Assembly: GCA_903869265.1 (NCBI GenBank)
Contig: CAIPYE010000004.1
Coordinates: 124,001 to 188,000, forward strand
From: an uncultured delta proteobacterium
GTDB lineage: Bacteria; Desulfobacterota; Desulfobulbia; Desulfobulbales; Desulfurivibrionaceae
Direction: 5' to 3'
DNA length: 64,000 nt
The position numbers were made by a program, and so were the translations under genes. The notes under the pieces are model-generated. The model had not been told where the DNA came from, made no database searches, and worked only from the letters and a program-made list of their open reading frames with translations. Of the stretch, positions 63,211 through 64,000 are shown piece by piece. How positions within the stretch are numbered: the first letter of the stretch is position 1; the number at the start of each line of letters is the position of its first letter.

Positions 63211-63963
63211 ATGTACAATCTACGCGGGAAAGTGGGCTTGGTAACCGGCAGTTCGCGGGGGATCGGCAAGGCAATCGCTGTGCGGCTTGCGGAAAACGGG
63301 GTTGATCTGGTGGTGAACTATGTGCGCCACCGGCAGGATGCGGAAGCCACCGCCCGTCTTGTCGAGGAGAAAGGGGCGCGGTGCCTGGTGGTCAAGGCGA
63401 ACGTGGCCAACGACGAGGATCTCCAGGCCATGTTCGCCTTGATTAAAAGCGAATTCGGCCATCTTGATTTTCTCATCAGCAATGCCGCCTCCGGTGTTTT
63501 GAAGCCAGCGCTTGAGCTGAGCAGCCGCCACTGGAACTGGGCCATGGAGATCAACGCCCGGGCTCTGCTCTCACTCACCCAGCAGGCCGTGCCGCTCATG
63601 GGCAAGGGCGCCAGGATCATGGCGGTTTCCAGCATGGGTGCGGTGCGAGCCGTGGAAAATTACGCGGCAGTGGGCGCTTCCAAGGCAGCCCTTGAGTCGC
63701 TGGTCCGCCATCTGGCCGTGGAGCTTGGACCCATGGGGATCAATGTCAACACCATCAGCGCTGGGGCCGTGGATACCGAGGCCCTGAAAAAATTTCCCAA
63801 CCGGGAACAGATTCTCGACGGCGCCCTGCAACGGACCCCCATGGGGCGGCTGACCACCCCCGAGGATGTGGCGGATGTCGCCCTGTTTTTATGCAGTGAA
63901 CTGGCCGCCATGATCCAGGGGCAGACCATCGTCGTGGACGGTGGTTATTCCATCCGAGCCTGA
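63211..63963 (+). CDS. fabL: Enoyl-ACP reductase III, FabL-like (SDR family)
   Basis: 250 residues. Short-chain dehydrogenase with NADP-type TGSSRGIG (12-19), NAASGVL (91-97), catalytic Tyr151 and Lys158 (YAAVGASK). It has strong FabL hallmarks: HWNWAMEINARALL, SMGAVRAVENY, GAVDTEALKKFPNRE and GQTIVVDGG. These match my memory of Bacillus FabL more closely than FabG or FabI. It would reduce trans-2-enoyl-ACP in fatty-acid synthesis. ATG 63211 is chosen because AGGAG lies eight bases upstream; GTG 63205 is too close. Confidence 0.88.
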   Translation: MYNLRGKVGLVTGSSRGIGKAIAVRLAENGVDLVVNYVRHRQDAEATARLVEEKGARCLVVKANVANDEDLQAMFALIKSEFGHLDFLISNAASGVLKPALELSSRHWNWAMEINARALLSLTQQAVPLMGKGARIMAVSSMGAVRAVENYAAVGASKAALESLVRHLAVELGPMGINVNTISAGAVDTEALKKFPNREQILDGALQRTPMGRLTTPEDVADVALFLCSELAAMIQGQTIVVDGGYSIRA

Positions 63964-63972
63964 TTCTGATTT

Positions 63973-64000
63973 ATGGAAGCATTTCGGATACAGGAGCGAC
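63973..64000 (+). CDS. Possible start of a downstream gene (cut by window edge)
   Basis: ATG at 63973 opens a frame (MEAFRIQER) running off the end of the window, ten bases after the fabL stop. No Shine-Dalgarno sequence is visible. Too short to identify. Confidence 0.25.

Overview
The window is about 64 kb of GC-rich bacterial chromosome, densely coding, with no integrase, transposase, phage gene or CRISPR array. Gene content points to a flagellated Gram-negative anaerobe of the Desulfobacterota, probably Desulfobulbales. The clues are a Nuo operon without nuoE/F/G, a type III glutamine synthetase, a DUF362 protein, a cobamide-remodelling gene and sigma-54 promoters upstream of flagellar and ammonium-transport genes. 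The taxonomic call is inference from content; I ran no comparison.

Layout. 1-1903 (+): end of hemE, an HD-domain gene and hemH. 1931-7699 (-): rod-shape cluster mreB, mreC, mreD, mrdA, rodA. 7919-9788 (+): tRNA-Ala(GGC), a 59-residue protein and the murein-recycling ligase mpl. 10094-21554 (+): a 13-gene complex I operon (nuoABCD-HIJK, two NuoL/MrpD-like subunits flanking a small membrane protein, nuoM, nuoN). 21658-28902 (+): tRNA-Gly(CCC), then rimP-nusA-ylxR-infB-rbfA-nrnA-truB. 29046-31613 (+): rpsO and pnp. 31709-37095 (+): an M16 peptidase, dut, a metallo-beta-lactamase-fold gene, cbiR, cobT and cobS. 37370-42317 (+): a three-gene signalling operon (MASE1 kinase, lone receiver, hybrid kinase). 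42454-49121 (-): the nitrogen cluster amtB-glnB-glnD-glnN behind a sigma-54 promoter. 49371-61800 (-): flagellar genes from fliL to flhG-fliA-cheY plus a FliL-like gene, also behind a sigma-54 promoter. 62152-64000 (+): DUF362 and fabL.

The most unusual signal is a family of three related palindromic elements of about 105-161 bp at 33519-33627, 47635-47795 and 52567-52688. Each lies in an intercistronic gap directly before a start codon, and each has the same orientation relative to transcription. Each can close a stem of about 21 bp in the sense RNA, where most imperfect positions become G-U wobbles; one stem position shows a compensatory change between two copies. One copy is flanked by an 8-bp direct repeat. 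Removing the copy and one repeat recreates a canonical start of the downstream gene (ATG CGA TTT TGT GTT CTG). This looks like a small mobile or once-mobile RNA-structured element that enters translation initiation regions.

Other notable points are the complex I operon with four antiporter-like subunits and no NADH module, an Ala/Glu-rich insertion inside NuoC, a possible leaderless rimP behind a tRNA gene and terminator, a long hairpin in the pnp leader, and palindromes upstream of nuoA.
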